Source of the DNA: an uncultured Opitutales bacterium
GTDB taxonomy: Bacteria > Verrucomicrobiota > Verrucomicrobiia > Opitutales > Intestinicryptomonadaceae
Direction of reading: 5' to 3'
NCBI GenBank assembly: GCA_900547395.1
Contig: URGP01000006.1
Span: 1-64,000, forward strand
Length of the DNA stretch: 64,000 nucleotides
The position numbers and the translations under genes are program-made. Shown here piece after piece: positions 35,931 to 46,600 of the stretch (position 1 is the first letter of the stretch; each line of letters starts with the position of its first letter). Under the pieces are notes generated by a model. It had not been told where the DNA came from, ran no database searches, and saw nothing but the letters and a program-made list of their open reading frames with translations.

Positions 35931-36662
35931 ATGGAGAAAAAAATTGCCGACTATGAAGGTATTTTGCTTATAGACAAGGCGCAGGGGTGCACTTCGCATG
36001 ACGTTGTAAACGATGTGAGGCATATTTTGAAGATGAGGGCGGTGGGACATGCCGGAACTCTCGATCCTCTGGCGACCGGGCTTTTAATAATTCTTGTAGG
36101 CAAGGCAACCAAGGCTTCCCAGTATTTGATGAGCGTTGACAAGGTTTACGAAGGCTCGTTTAAACTCGGAGAGGAGACAAACACTCAGGACAGCGAAGGC
36201 GAACTTGTCGCAAGCCTGCCTGTTCCCGCGCTTTCGGGGGAGGATTTGAAAAAGCAGATGGCGTCTTTTTTGGGGGATCAGTATCAGACTCCGCCCATGT
36301 TTTCCGCAAAAAAAATTAACGGCGTGCCTCTTTACAAGCTTGCGCGCAAGGGGCAGGAAATCGAGCGCGAGCCGCGCTTTATCCGCATTTCAAAATTCGA
36401 GCTTTTGGATTGGAATTCGGAATCGAAGGAGGCAAAGTTCAGAATTGATTGCAGCAAGGGAACTTATGTCCGCACTGTTTGCCACGATTTGGGAAAGCGC
36501 ATCGGCTGCGGAGCGCATATGACTTCTTTAAGGCGCGTGAAAAGCGGTCAGCTTGATATTTCAGACGCGGTTTCCATAGAGGAATTGAAAGAAATGCCGC
36601 CGTCCGCCGTCCGCAAGGCTTTAATTCCCGTAAGCACGGCGGTTCCAAGTATTGCTTTTTAA
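35931..36662 (+). CDS. truB: tRNA pseudouridine-55 synthase TruB
   Basis: Makes Psi55 in tRNA T-loops. Catalytic Asp lies in [14 protein letters not shown], near residue 45; [15 protein letters not shown] and the [22 protein letters not shown] substrate stretch are present, as is [15 protein letters not shown]. At 243 residues it is a compact TruB without an extended PUA tail. The stop codon TAA overlaps the ATG of ribF. Confidence 0.93.
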   Translation: MEKKIADYEGILLIDKAQGCTSHDVVNDVRHILKMRAVGHAGTLDPLATGLLIILVGKATKASQYLMSVDKVYEGSFKLGEETNTQDSEGELVASLPVPALSGEDLKKQMASFLGDQYQTPPMFSAKKINGVPLYKLARKGQEIEREPRFIRISKFELLDWNSESKEAKFRIDCSKGTYVRTVCHDLGKRIGCGAHMTSLRRVKSGQLDISDAVSIEELKEMPPSAVRKALIPVSTAVPSIAF

Positions 36663-37609
36663 TGGAAAATGCGGTTCAGTCTTTGGACGGCGACGGGGTT
36701 TTTTGCGAGCCTTGCGCGCTTGCCATAGGCATTTTTGACGCGGTGCACAAGGGGCATCAACATGTTTTGAATGCCGCGAAAGATTTTGCCGCAAAAAACG
36801 GGGCAAAAGCGTTTGTCTTGACGTTTTATCCGCATCCGTCAAAGGTCTTGGGAGGAGAAAAGGCAGGGGGATGCCCGCTCATTTATCCCGCAGACGTTCG
36901 CGCGGAACTTTTGTTGGATTTTGGAATGGACGGCGTTTTCTTTAAGGATTTTACCCCTGAATTCGCCTCGAAAACACCGGAAGAGTTTTTCGGATTTTTG
37001 ATGGAGAAATTCCCAAATTTGAAATGCGTCGCGACGGGCGAAAATTTCCGCTTCGGCGTTCGGGCTTCAGCAGATGTCAAAGTTTTGAAGGAGCTTGCTA
37101 TCGGGAGTGGCGTTGAAACCATATCGGTTTGCGGAGTTTTGGACGGGGGCAAATTCGTAAGCTCGACGCGCCTTAGGAAAGCTTTGCAAGATGGCGACAT
37201 GCAGTCTTTTTATGAAATGTCCGGGCGCAACTATTTTTGCAGGGGCAGGGTCGAGGGCGGCAGAAAACTTGGCAGAACCATAGGTTTTCCCACGCTAAAT
37301 TTGAAAGCCTTTGGCGAGTGCAAGCCGAAGTTCGGGGTTTACGCGTCCCGATTGCAGAATTTGGACACGAAAGAAATTTTTTGCGGAGTTTCTAATGTAG
37401 GGGTAAATCCCACAGTTGGAGAATGCGCCCCCGTATTGGAGACAAATACTTTTGATTTCCCTGATTTCGGGGAGGGCGCGAACATAAAAGTCGAGCTTTT
37501 AAAATTCTTGCGCGGAGAGAAAAAATTTGCTTCAATAGATGAATTGAAAGCTCAAATTGCCGTTGACAAGGAGAATGCAAATAAATTTTTCCGCGTTTGC
37601 GGCTGTTAA
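36662..37609 (+). CDS. ribF: Bifunctional riboflavin kinase / FAD synthetase
   Basis: Converts riboflavin to FMN and FAD. N-terminal nucleotidyltransferase domain with AIGIFDAVHKGHQHVL (GxFDxVHxGH) and SSTRLRKAL; C-terminal kinase domain with RKLGRTIGFPTLNL (residues about 201-215) and GVSNVGVNPT. Length 315 residues, normal. It is the last gene in the nusA-ribF run, overlapping truB by 1 nt. Confidence 0.94.
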   Translation: MENAVQSLDGDGVFCEPCALAIGIFDAVHKGHQHVLNAAKDFAAKNGAKAFVLTFYPHPSKVLGGEKAGGCPLIYPADVRAELLLDFGMDGVFFKDFTPEFASKTPEEFFGFLMEKFPNLKCVATGENFRFGVRASADVKVLKELAIGSGVETISVCGVLDGGKFVSSTRLRKALQDGDMQSFYEMSGRNYFCRGRVEGGRKLGRTIGFPTLNLKAFGECKPKFGVYASRLQNLDTKEIFCGVSNVGVNPTVGECAPVLETNTFDFPDFGEGANIKVELLKFLRGEKKFASIDELKAQIAVDKENANKFFRVCGC

Positions 37610-37653
37610 ATTTTGCGCTTAACGGTTCAAGCAAAAAATCGATTTGTTAAACT

Positions 37654-38163
37654 ATGAAAATTATAAAAATTCTATGTTTGTTCGGGGCGGCAGCCGCCTC
37701 TTCCCTATCTTTGTTTGCGGAAGCAAAGCCGTCTGATGAAAAAGCGGCAAGCCGCGAAGTTTCCGAAAAATCGGTAAACTGGTTTTTGGATATAAAAAAG
37801 GCGGAAAAGCAGGCGGCAAAAGAGGGCAAGCCTCTAATCATATTTTTTACGGGGTCGGACTGGTGCATCTGGTGCAAAAAACTTGTCCATGAAACGATTT
37901 CGAAGCCCGAATTTGTGGATTATGCCAATAAAAACTTCGTGATGCTTTTGTGCGATTTTCCGAACGAAGGGGCGGACAAGGAGCAGATTGCGAAAAACTC
38001 CGAGCTTGCAAGCGCGTTTAAAATTGAGGGTTTCCCTACCCTTGTTTTGCTCGACATAAAGAACAAGAAGGCGTTTAATTTCGGCTATTCGGAAGCAAAC
38101 ACTCCGCAAAAGTTTATTGATTACGTCAAGAAGACGATGGAAAAATCAAACGCCGCGAAGTAG
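37654..38163 (+). CDS. Secreted thioredoxin-fold protein with CxxC
   Basis: A 169-residue exported thioredoxin. Signal peptide at residues 1-22 (ends LFAEA), then the fold start IKKAEKQAAKEGKPLIIFFTG, active site SDWCIWCKK near residue 70, and the cis-Pro segment IEGFPTLVLLD. It resembles the DUF953/thioredoxin-7 group. Likely a periplasmic disulfide reductase or isomerase. It is the only CxxC-bearing relative of the two CxxC-less triple-unit proteins in this window. No Shine-Dalgarno is visible. Confidence 0.82.
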   Translation: MKIIKILCLFGAAAASSLSLFAEAKPSDEKAASREVSEKSVNWFLDIKKAEKQAAKEGKPLIIFFTGSDWCIWCKKLVHETISKPEFVDYANKNFVMLLCDFPNEGADKEQIAKNSELASAFKIEGFPTLVLLDIKNKKAFNFGYSEANTPQKFIDYVKKTMEKSNAAK

Positions 38164-38193
38164 CTTTCAAGCCTCTAAGGCGGGCTTTGCCGT

Positions 38194-38229
38194 AAAAATT
38201 GCGCAAAATTTTCTTTTTGCGCAATTTTT
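38194..38229 (+). terminator. Rho-independent terminator after thioredoxin gene
   Basis: Long AT-capped stem AAAAATTGCGCAAAA (38194-38208) pairs with TTTTTGCGCAATTTTT (38214-38229). Confidence 0.85.
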
Positions 38230-38365
38230 GTTTATAAAACTGGCTGAAAATGCCGTTTTTTTGTCCGCGCAAAATCCGCGTCGGGATATAAAAATTTTTG
38301 TAAAAGATGCGCGTTTTTAAGTTTTTATGTTGAATGAATTTTAAAAATCTATTTGATTTTGCAAA

Positions 38366-38875
38366 ATGAAAATTTCACCTATAATAGTCTTTGGATTCGT
38401 TTTTGCGTCTCTTGCATTTTTTGCGCCTCTTAAAGCGCAGGAAGGGGATTTGCAAATCGCTTCCCTGCAAAAGGAAATCGAGTCTTTGAAATCGACCATA
38501 AAGCAGATGGAAAAAGACTATTACGACGTTTTGCTTGAAAACATGAAGCGTCAAAACAAACTGCGCGCGGAAATTCGCAGATTGAAAGAAGAGCTTGAAA
38601 AATCCGCCGCGGGAAATATCGGAAATTCTTTTGCGCCCGCCGATGCTGGGGGCGCGCTTCCGAAATCGGGCATTGCAAACTCTCCCGATTCCGCAAAGCG
38701 CGAAACTTTTGACAAGGACGCGGAGTATAGGCAGGCGCAGGCTCTGCGCATTGCCCGCGAGCGCGAAGAAGCCGAAAAGAAGGCGTCTCAAAAACCTGAA
38801 GAAAAATCTGCGGCGGAAGAGCCGAAGCGCGAAGATGAAAACTCTTCGTTTTGGGACCATGCTTTCCCCTTTTGA
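38366..38875 (+). CDS. Secreted coiled-coil protein of unknown function (169 aa)
   Basis: Signal peptide (residues 1-24, ending LKAQ), then a coiled coil from about 30 to 80 (LQKEIESLKSTIKQMEK, LRAEIRRLKEELEK), a Gly/Ala/Pro linker, and a charged Glu/Lys-rich tail ending FWDHAFPF. No domain match that I know. The aromatic C-terminal end is suggestive of an outer-membrane or interaction tag but that is a guess. It lies 31 nt ahead of ileS. Confidence 0.7.
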   Translation: MKISPIIVFGFVFASLAFFAPLKAQEGDLQIASLQKEIESLKSTIKQMEKDYYDVLLENMKRQNKLRAEIRRLKEELEKSAAGNIGNSFAPADAGGALPKSGIANSPDSAKRETFDKDAEYRQAQALRIAREREEAEKKASQKPEEKSAAEEPKREDENSSFWDHAFPF

Positions 38876-38906
38876 TAACTTGAAAAATTTTTAAAGAAAT
38901 AAAGAA

Positions 38907-41702
38907 ATGTCGGATAACGATTTTAAAAATTCATTAAATCTCCCTAAAACAGGCTTCCCCATGAGGGGCGACCTCGTAAAGCGCGAACCCCGACGCATAG
39001 AGTTTTGGAAAGAAACAGACCTTTACGGGCGCATTCAAAAGAAAAATGCGGGCAAGCCGAAATTCGTTTTGCACGACGGGCCTCCGTTTACAAACGGCGA
39101 TGTTCACATCGGCACCGCTCTCAACAAGATTTTAAAAGACATCATCTTGCGCTACAAGTCCATGCGCGGATTTGAGACTCCGTACTGTCCGGGTTGGGAC
39201 TGCCACGGGCTTCCAATCGAGCATAAAGTTGTGAAGATGCTGCGCGAGGAAAACCGCGTTTTGCCGATTGCGGAATTGCGCGCGGAATGCGCAAAGTTTT
39301 CTTCGTCTTTCATCGAAAAGCAGACGAAGCAGTTTTTGCGTCTCGGCGTTTTGGCTGACTGGGAGCATCAGTATAAAACCATGTCCCACGCCTATGAAGC
39401 CGAAATTTTGAGGACGTTTGCGGCGTTTGTCGAAAAGGGCTTGGTTTACCGCAGCAAGAAGCCCGTATATTGGTCAATTCCGTGCAAAACCGCGCTTGCG
39501 GAAGCGGAAATCGAATATAAAGACCATGTTTCGCCTTCCATTTGGGTCGCGTTCAAATTAGACGAAAACGCAAACAATTCTCTTGGTTTGGACAAGGCCG
39601 AAATTGTCATTTGGACAACGACTCCGTGGACTTTGCCCGCAAACTTGGGCATAGCTGTCCATCCCGACGTCGATTATGCGGCTGTAAAGGCAAACGGCAG
39701 GACATTTATTGTTGCAATGCCCCTTGCCGAAAAATTCGTTGCGGATTTGAAGCTTGAAGGCGCGGAAATTTCAAATGTCTGCAAGGGCGAAAAGCTGGTC
39801 GGCTTGAAAGCCCGCCATCCGTTTATCGAGCGCGACGCTCCCATTGCCGCCGCGCGCTATGTCACGATGGATTCGGGTACGGGCTGTGTGCATACCGCTC
39901 CTGGGCACGGTCTTGAAGACTATCTGACGGGGCTTGAAAACGGTTGGGAAATTTATTGCCCGATTGACGACGACGGCAAATATGTCGATGACGGAAGAAT
40001 TCCAAGCGAACTTGTCGGCACGAGCGTTTTGGAAGAAAACGGCAAAAATTTGGCAAACATAAAGGTCTTGCAGATAATCGAGGCAAACGGATCTCTTTTG
40101 AAGCTTGCCAAAATTTCCCACCAATATCCGCATTGCTGGCGTTCAAAGACTCCTGTGATTTTCCGCGCGATGGACCAGTGGTTCGTGTCTCTTGACAAAA
40201 ATAATTTCAGGCAGGACGCCCTGAACGCGATTTCGGACGTAAGCTGGCTGCCCGCAAGCGGCGAAAACCGAATCCGCGGGGCGGTGGAATCGCGTCCCGA
40301 CTGGTGCATATCGCGCCAAAGGGTTTGGGGCGTTCCCATTCCCGCTTTCTACGACGAAAACGGCAAGGCGTATCTTGATGCCGGCGTCGTTAAAGCCATT
40401 GCAGACAAGGTTGAAAAACTGGGAACAGCCTACTGGTACACGGCAAGCGAAGATGAAATTTTGGACGGCATCAACCTTCCGGATTCATGGAATGGCGTTG
40501 GCGCGCTCAAAAAGGGTGTCGATACTTTGGACGTTTGGATTGACTCCGGCTCAAGCCACAGGGCGGTTCTTGCAAAAAATCCCGACTTGGCAGTACCCGC
40601 CGATTTGTATTTTGAAGGCAGCGACCAACACAGGGGGTGGTTCCAAAGCTCTCTTTGGACGGGCATTGCCACAATCGGCAAGGCTCCGTACAAGAAGGTT
40701 ATCACGCACGGCTTTATCGTTGACCAAAACCGCAAGAAAATTTCAAAAAGCGACGGCAAGCCGCACACTGCCGACATGTATGTGAACAAGTGGGGTGCCG
40801 ACATCGTGCGCCTTTGGATTTCGTCTGAAGATTATCAGGCAGACATTCCCGTTTCGGACGGCATCTTTACGCATGTCGCAAACACTTACCGCAGTGTTCG
40901 CAACACCATCATGTACCAGCTTGGCAACTTGTCGGATTTCGATTTCGGCAAAGACGCCGTGGAGCTTTCCGAGTTGGACGCGATTGACAAATGGGCGTTG
41001 CACAAGGCGGCGTTGTTTGCCCAAGACGCAAAGCAGGCGTATGAAAATTACGAGTTCCACAAGGTTTACCGCCTGATTGACGTCTTCTGCGGCGTAACTC
41101 TTTCAAGAATTTACCACGACATCTTGAAGGACAGAATGTACACGTTTGCCGCACATTCAAAGCTCCGCCGTTCTTCCCAGACTGCAATCTGGCTCATAAA
41201 CGACATTTTGCTGAAAGTGATTGCGCCTATTTTGACGTTTACCGCCGATGAAGCTTATTCTTTCAAAACTTCGGGCAGTGAATATTCGGAAAATTCAATC
41301 CACTTGCAGGATTGGTGCGAAGTCGCCGAAGGCTGGCTGAACGAAGGCGTTTACGAAAACATCGAGCGTCTTTTGCAAATTCGCGACATGGTAAACGAAG
41401 AGCTTGAAAAATTGCGCAAGGACAAGGTAATCGGCAAGAGCCTTGAAGCGGAAATTGAAATTATGGTTTCATCCGACAGTGCCGATGCCGATATTCTTGA
41501 AGCGTACAAGGACAAGCTCCCCGAGCTTTTCATTGTTTCGGAAGTCAAAATCGTCAAGGGAAGTTTCAGCACGATTGCAATTCAAGCAGGCAAGGCGGAA
41601 GGCGAAAGGTGCGTCCGCTGCTGGAGAGTGTTGCGCGATTTGGACGAAGACGGCATTTGCCCGCGCTGCCGCGCCGCGCTTGACGAGCTTGCGGGAAAGT
41701 AG
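38907..41702 (+). CDS. ileS: Isoleucyl-tRNA synthetase
   Basis: Class-I synthetase of 931 residues. HIGH motif in GPPFTNGDVHIGTALNK (near residue 58-74), editing domain with TTPWTLPAN, and KMSKS as RKKISKSDGK near residue 612. The C-terminus ends in a zinc-finger CVRCWRVL, CPRCRAAL typical of bacterial IleRS. ileS followed by a DksA-like gene and lspA is a conserved order in several groups. Confidence 0.96.
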   Translation: MSDNDFKNSLNLPKTGFPMRGDLVKREPRRIEFWKETDLYGRIQKKNAGKPKFVLHDGPPFTNGDVHIGTALNKILKDIILRYKSMRGFETPYCPGWDCHGLPIEHKVVKMLREENRVLPIAELRAECAKFSSSFIEKQTKQFLRLGVLADWEHQYKTMSHAYEAEILRTFAAFVEKGLVYRSKKPVYWSIPCKTALAEAEIEYKDHVSPSIWVAFKLDENANNSLGLDKAEIVIWTTTPWTLPANLGIAVHPDVDYAAVKANGRTFIVAMPLAEKFVADLKLEGAEISNVCKGEKLVGLKARHPFIERDAPIAAARYVTMDSGTGCVHTAPGHGLEDYLTGLENGWEIYCPIDDDGKYVDDGRIPSELVGTSVLEENGKNLANIKVLQIIEANGSLLKLAKISHQYPHCWRSKTPVIFRAMDQWFVSLDKNNFRQDALNAISDVSWLPASGENRIRGAVESRPDWCISRQRVWGVPIPAFYDENGKAYLDAGVVKAIADKVEKLGTAYWYTASEDEILDGINLPDSWNGVGALKKGVDTLDVWIDSGSSHRAVLAKNPDLAVPADLYFEGSDQHRGWFQSSLWTGIATIGKAPYKKVITHGFIVDQNRKKISKSDGKPHTADMYVNKWGADIVRLWISSEDYQADIPVSDGIFTHVANTYRSVRNTIMYQLGNLSDFDFGKDAVELSELDAIDKWALHKAALFAQDAKQAYENYEFHKVYRLIDVFCGVTLSRIYHDILKDRMYTFAAHSKLRRSSQTAIWLINDILLKVIAPILTFTADEAYSFKTSGSEYSENSIHLQDWCEVAEGWLNEGVYENIERLLQIRDMVNEELEKLRKDKVIGKSLEAEIEIMVSSDSADADILEAYKDKLPELFIVSEVKIVKGSFSTIAIQAGKAEGERCVRCWRVLRDLDEDGICPRCRAALDELAGK

Positions 41703-41706
41703 GCAT

Positions 41707-41727
41707 TTGCGCGGAATATCCGCGCAA
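41707..41727 (+). terminator. Perfect hairpin between ileS and the DksA-like gene
   Basis: TTGCGCGGA (41707-41715), loop ATA, TCCGCGCAA (41719-41727): a perfect 9-bp stem 4 nt after the ileS stop. Only a short broken T run (TGTCTTTT) follows, so it may be a weak terminator, an RNA-stability element or an operator. Confidence 0.5.
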
Positions 41728-41763
41728 TGTCTTTTAGGTATTTTTTTATAACAAAACAAGATT

Positions 41764-42993
41764 ATGGCGACTGCGAAAAAAACAAAGAAAATTGCCGCGT
41801 CAAAAGCCGTTTCTTCAAAAAAGAAAGCGGCGACCGGGGTCGCGGCAAAAAATGTTGTGTCAAAAAAAGCTCCAAGCAAGAAATTCGTTTCCGCGAAAAA
41901 GGCGGAAGCAAAAAAAGTGAAGCCGCAGCCAAAACAAACAAAACAACCAATTTCAAAAAAAGTGGCTACAAAAAAAACAATAGCTAAAAAAACCGCGCCG
42001 AAAAGCGCGTCTGCTTCAAAGTCGGAGAAAGCGAAAGCGTCTTCTGTCAAGACCGCAAGCGCAAAAACAGAGCATAAGAAATCAGCCCCTAAAGAAGCAA
42101 AATTTTCGGAAAGCAAGGCTTCTCCAAAACAGGTTTCCGAAAAGAAAGGCAATTCCTCAAAGAAAATCGGCGATATAAAAAAGCACACTATTTCCGTTGC
42201 GGAAGCGATTGCGGAAATCTTGAAGAACAAGAAGCCAAAATCTTCCGCGCCCGTTGAAAAGCTTCCTGTTGCCGGTTCAAAGCAGAGGGCTTGCGCGGGA
42301 ATTTATTTTTCGATTGAGGATCTCGACAGCTATTTGGCAACGCGCGGCACTGCAAAGCCCGAAGAGGACGCAAGTTCCGTTTCGGCATCCGCTTCAACCA
42401 AAAAGTCGGGAAAAGTTTCGGCGGCGCAGCCCGTCCAAGTTCCAAAGCGCGCGTTGTCTGCGGCGAGCATTGCCGATATTTTGGGATTTAATCCGATAGA
42501 GCAGTCGCGCTCCGCTTTTGAGGAAAAAGACGTTCCCGCAAAGTGGAAGAAATACTACAAGCTCTTGGTCGAAATGAAAAATCGAATCCAAAACGGTTCG
42601 AGCGACAAAGTTGAAAGCGTCAGCTCTTCAAACATCCAGCTTTCGCACGAAAATTCTACTCAGGGCATGGATGTTGCCGACATCGGCGCGAAAAATTTTG
42701 AGCGCGACATGGCTTTCAACCTACTTTCAAACGAACAGAACATAATTTCCGAAGTTAACGCGGCAATAGAACGCATAAGAAACGGGACTTACGGCATCTG
42801 CGAAGTAACGGGCAAGGCAATTCCCGAAAGCCGCCTTTTGGCGGTTCCCTTCACCCGATGCACAATCGAAGGGCAGAAGCAGAAGGAAATCGAACAGCGC
42901 AGGCTAAGGGCGGGACAGCGCGCGCGCCAGTATGATGTTGACTTGTCTGCGGACGGGCAGGAATCCGAAGTTCCGGAAGACGATTCTGAATAG
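41764..42993 (+). CDS. DksA/TraR-family protein with long Lys/Ala-rich N-terminal tail
   Basis: 409 residues in three parts. Residues 1-150 are Lys/Ala/Ser-rich like histone H1 or AlgR3-type tails and should bind nucleic acid. Residues 150-230 contain a small unassigned segment (VAEAIAEILKNKKP, FSIEDLDSYLATRG). Residues about 285-409 are a DksA-type coiled coil and zinc-finger region: AAIERIRNGTYGICEVTGKAIPESRL, FTRCTIEGQKQKE. The finger keeps two Cys; the other positions are Thr or absent, as in the degenerate finger of Bacteroidetes relatives. Probably a transcription or translation regulator. It precedes lspA by 5 nt. Confidence 0.78.
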   Translation: MATAKKTKKIAASKAVSSKKKAATGVAAKNVVSKKAPSKKFVSAKKAEAKKVKPQPKQTKQPISKKVATKKTIAKKTAPKSASASKSEKAKASSVKTASAKTEHKKSAPKEAKFSESKASPKQVSEKKGNSSKKIGDIKKHTISVAEAIAEILKNKKPKSSAPVEKLPVAGSKQRACAGIYFSIEDLDSYLATRGTAKPEEDASSVSASASTKKSGKVSAAQPVQVPKRALSAASIADILGFNPIEQSRSAFEEKDVPAKWKKYYKLLVEMKNRIQNGSSDKVESVSSSNIQLSHENSTQGMDVADIGAKNFERDMAFNLLSNEQNIISEVNAAIERIRNGTYGICEVTGKAIPESRLLAVPFTRCTIEGQKQKEIEQRRLRAGQRARQYDVDLSADGQESEVPEDDSE

Positions 42994-42998
42994 GTCAA

Positions 42999-43583
42999 GT
43001 GCTTAACATATCGCAAAAGTCCGAAAACCCCGCAAAGGGAACCTCGCTTTCGTGGTTCTCATGGAGGTTTTTTATCACAATGCTGCTTACCTTCGCGCTG
43101 GACAGAATTACAAAGCTTTTGGTTGTATTTTTAATGCCGATTGACGAGTCCAAGCAGATTTCCTCGCGCGTTGTCGAGATTGTTGAAGGGGTGTTTTCAA
43201 TCGTGCATGTTACAAACCACGGCGCGGCTTGGGGCATCCTTTCGGGGCAGACCTACCTGCTTTCGTCGATTGCGGTTGTTACCATGGCGTCTCTTTGGTT
43301 TTTCAGGCGCGAGCTTGGGCTTTCGCACCCATTGATGCAGTACGCCATGGGATTTTTTGTCGGCGGAATTTTGGGAAATTTGTTCGACAGGATTTATTAC
43401 GGGTGCGTGGTGGATTTTCTGGACTTTACAATCCCCTTTATAAATTACAGATGGCCCGCCTTTAACGTCGCCGATTGCGGAATTTTCGTCGGGGTTGCGA
43501 TGTACATAATTGTGAGCGTCGTAATTGAACGCCGCGAAAAAAAGGAAAGAACATCCGGCAGAAAAAAATTTGAAGGCAGCTGA
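42999..43583 (+). CDS. lspA: Lipoprotein signal peptidase LspA
   Basis: Membrane aspartyl protease that removes lipoprotein signal peptides. Four hydrophobic helices; catalytic Asp residues in GNLFDRIYYGCVVDFLDF and FNVADCGIFVG; also TNHGAAWGIL. A GTG at 42999 gives 194 residues; the next Met (residue 28, MLLTFALDR) would cut the first helix short. TAGG before the GTG is a weak Shine-Dalgarno, so translation may be coupled to the preceding gene. Confidence 0.9.
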   Translation: MLNISQKSENPAKGTSLSWFSWRFFITMLLTFALDRITKLLVVFLMPIDESKQISSRVVEIVEGVFSIVHVTNHGAAWGILSGQTYLLSSIAVVTMASLWFFRRELGLSHPLMQYAMGFFVGGILGNLFDRIYYGCVVDFLDFTIPFINYRWPAFNVADCGIFVGVAMYIIVSVVIERREKKERTSGRKKFEGS

Positions 43584-43597
43584 TTGTTGCCTTTTTT
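43573..43597 (+). terminator. Terminator overlapping the lspA stop
   Basis: AAGGCA (43573-43578) pairs with TTGCCTT (43587-43593), followed by more T. Confidence 0.65.
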
Positions 43598-43622
43598 TAT
43601 GTCCTTTTAACTCTCAAAAAAC

Positions 43623-46600
43623 ATGCTTAATTCTCAAAAAACACGCTTTCTCAATCGCCTGAATTTTTTATACGAAAATATTTCATCAGATATTTCGCGC
43701 TTGAAAATCACCGCATTCTTGACGCGTGAACCCGTAAAGTTTGCAGACAGGGAAAGCGGCGAAAAACTTGAATTGAAAGAGGGAGACCGCTGGGGCGAGA
43801 GGCTTTTTGATTGCGCGTGGATGAAGTTTGAGGGAGAAATGCCCCGCGCAAAAGAAAACATCGCATTGAAGCTCGATGTAAACGGGGAAATGTTCGTGGC
43901 GGACAAGGGCGGCTCTCCTGTCTGCGGGCTGACTTGTAAAATGTCGACGTTTTCGGAGTCTCTCGGCAAGCCCGCCAAATGTTTTTACATTCTTCCAAAG
44001 CAGTTTTACGGCAGGAAAAAAATTTCGGTTTGGGCTGACTGCGGGCTTAACGATTTATTCGGCAGGCTGAAAGGCGAGGGCAAAATCGCCTGCGCACGCA
44101 TTGTGAAAATCAATCCCGAAATCCGCGAATTGTATTATAATTTCGAGCACGCATACGACTGGCTTTCGGCGGTCGAAAGCGGAGATGAAAACGAAAAAAT
44201 TTTGTCGGACGCGCTTGTTGAAGCCTGCGATTTGCTCGATGAAAACTTTGAAAAAAATTTAAAATCCGCCTCAAAATGCCTTGAAAAAGTTTTGTATAGA
44301 AAGTCTGCGCGCCCGAGGCTTGAAGTGTCGGCAATAGGGCATGCCCACATGGACTTGGCATGGCTTTGGCCCATTCGCGAAACCAAGCGCAAGCTTGCGA
44401 GGACTTTCGCAACGGCATTGAATTTGCAGGAGCGTTTCCCCTCCTACGTTTATGGGGCGAGCCAGCCGCAAGGTTATTTGTGGATGAAGGAAGACTATCC
44501 CAAGCTTTATTCGCGCATAAAAGAGGCGGTTAAAAAAGGCAGTATCGACGCGCTTGGCGCAATGTGGGTCGAACCCGACTGCAATATGCCCTCAGGCGAA
44601 AGTTTTGTAAGGCAAATCCTTTACGGACGAAAGTTTTTTTATGATGAATTCGGAATAAAGCCGGACTATTTTTGGATTCCCGATTCTTTCGGCTATTCGC
44701 CGCAGCTGCCGCAAATTCTGAAAAAAAGCGGGGTGAAATATTTTATAACACAAAAGCTTTCCTGGAACATGATAAACAAATTTCCGCACCATTCGTTTTG
44801 GTGGCAGGGAATTGACGGGAGCAAAGTTCTTGCTCACATGTTGCCTGAAAACACTTACAACAGCCCCATTGCGCCAAGAAGCCTTGTGAAAGTCGAGCGG
44901 GAATATGCGCAAAAAGACGTGAGCCGAAACGCGCTGATTGCATTCGGCATAGGCGACGGCGGCGGCGGAGCGGGCGAAGAGCATATACGAAGGCTCTTGA
45001 AAAACCGCAAGGTTTTGTCGCTTAACAAAATCAAAAACCGCAAAGTTTCCGCGTTTTTGAAGGATCTTGAACGCGAATCCGAAAATTTCCCGACATGGAA
45101 GGGTGATTTGTATTTGGAAAAGCATCAAGGAACTTTCACTACGCAGGGCAAAAATAAAAAGCATAACCGCTTTTGCGAAAATCTACTGCGCAAGACTGAA
45201 TGGCTCGGCTATGCCTGCGAGCGAATTTTGGGCGAACGCCAAGACATGTCTTTTTTGGAGCCAATAGAAAAAGAAATTTTGCTTTACCAGTTCCACGACA
45301 TTCTCCCCGGCTCTTCCATCGAAAGGGTTTACGCGGAAAGTTGCGCGCGCTACGAGGAATTGGAAAAACTCCTGATTTCCGCAATCGAAAATTTTGAAAG
45401 GAAGCTCTCAAACTATTTCGGGCAAAATCTTCTCGTAAACTGCAATTCGTGGAGCGGGAAATTTTACAAATCGGGGCGCGTTTCAAATGTTCCCGCATTG
45501 GGATTTTCGGCAGGGGCGGACTTTAAAAAAGTCTTGAAAGCATCGGCAAAGCCTTTTGTTTTGGAAAACGGAAAACTGCGCCTCGAATTTTCGGATAGCG
45601 GTGAAATGCTTTCCCTAAAAGAAAAAAATTCTGGCGTAGAATTTTTCGACGCAAAAAAACCGTCAAACGTTTTTATGGTTTACGACGATTGCGGCGACGC
45701 GTGGGATTTCGGCTACGGCTACCGCAAAAACGGCAAGTCCAAAATGGAGTGCGTTTCTAAGAAGTTTTTTGAAAAGTGCGGGGCGGCGATTGCGGAACTG
45801 AAATTCAGGTTCGGGCAGTCAACGCTTGTTGAAAGGGTTGTATTGGAAGGCGAAAGCGACGAAATTAAAATTGAAATTTCACTCGACTGGAAGTCGAAGC
45901 GCAAGATGTTAAGGCTTGTTTTGCCGCTTGGCTTCAAGGCTCAAAAGTCTGTTTCGGAAGTCGCGTTCGGATATTATGAAAGAGAGCCGAACGATGTCGG
46001 CAAGTGGCGCAAGGCGCGCATTGAAACGCCCGCGCACCAGTGGGTTGCAATGAAAAATAAAAAGATGTTTTTCGCGCTTTTAAACGATTCAAAATACGGA
46101 TACAGGCTGAAGGAAAACGCGGTTGAAGCCTGCCTTTTGCGTTGTGTGCCGCGCCCCGGTGAGCCTTTGATTTTTGCCGCCGACAAGAGCAAAAATCCGA
46201 CGGGCGACGACGTTGATTTTGCCGATGTGGGGCGTCAGAATTTCAAATTTTCCATTTTTGCGAAAAGCGGAGCTTTCGACGTGAAAGAAGTTGCGGCAAG
46301 GGCGAGGGCGTTAAATATGCCAATCTCGAACGCAAGCTCTGAAAAATCCGCTAAGAAGCGCGATTTTCAAGATTTTTCGCTTGTTGAAATCGACAACAAA
46401 AATATCGAACTTGCGGCGATGAAGCCTGCCCAAGACGGAAAGTCTTGGATTATGCGCCTTGTCAATTTGAGCGGAGAATGCGAAAAGGCGCGCATTGGCT
46501 TAAAATTTGTCCCGAAAGAGGCTTTGGAGTGCGATTTGGCGGAAATTCCTGTCAAAAATCCGCAAATGCTTGAAAATCTTGCTTTTGGGGCGCATGAAAT

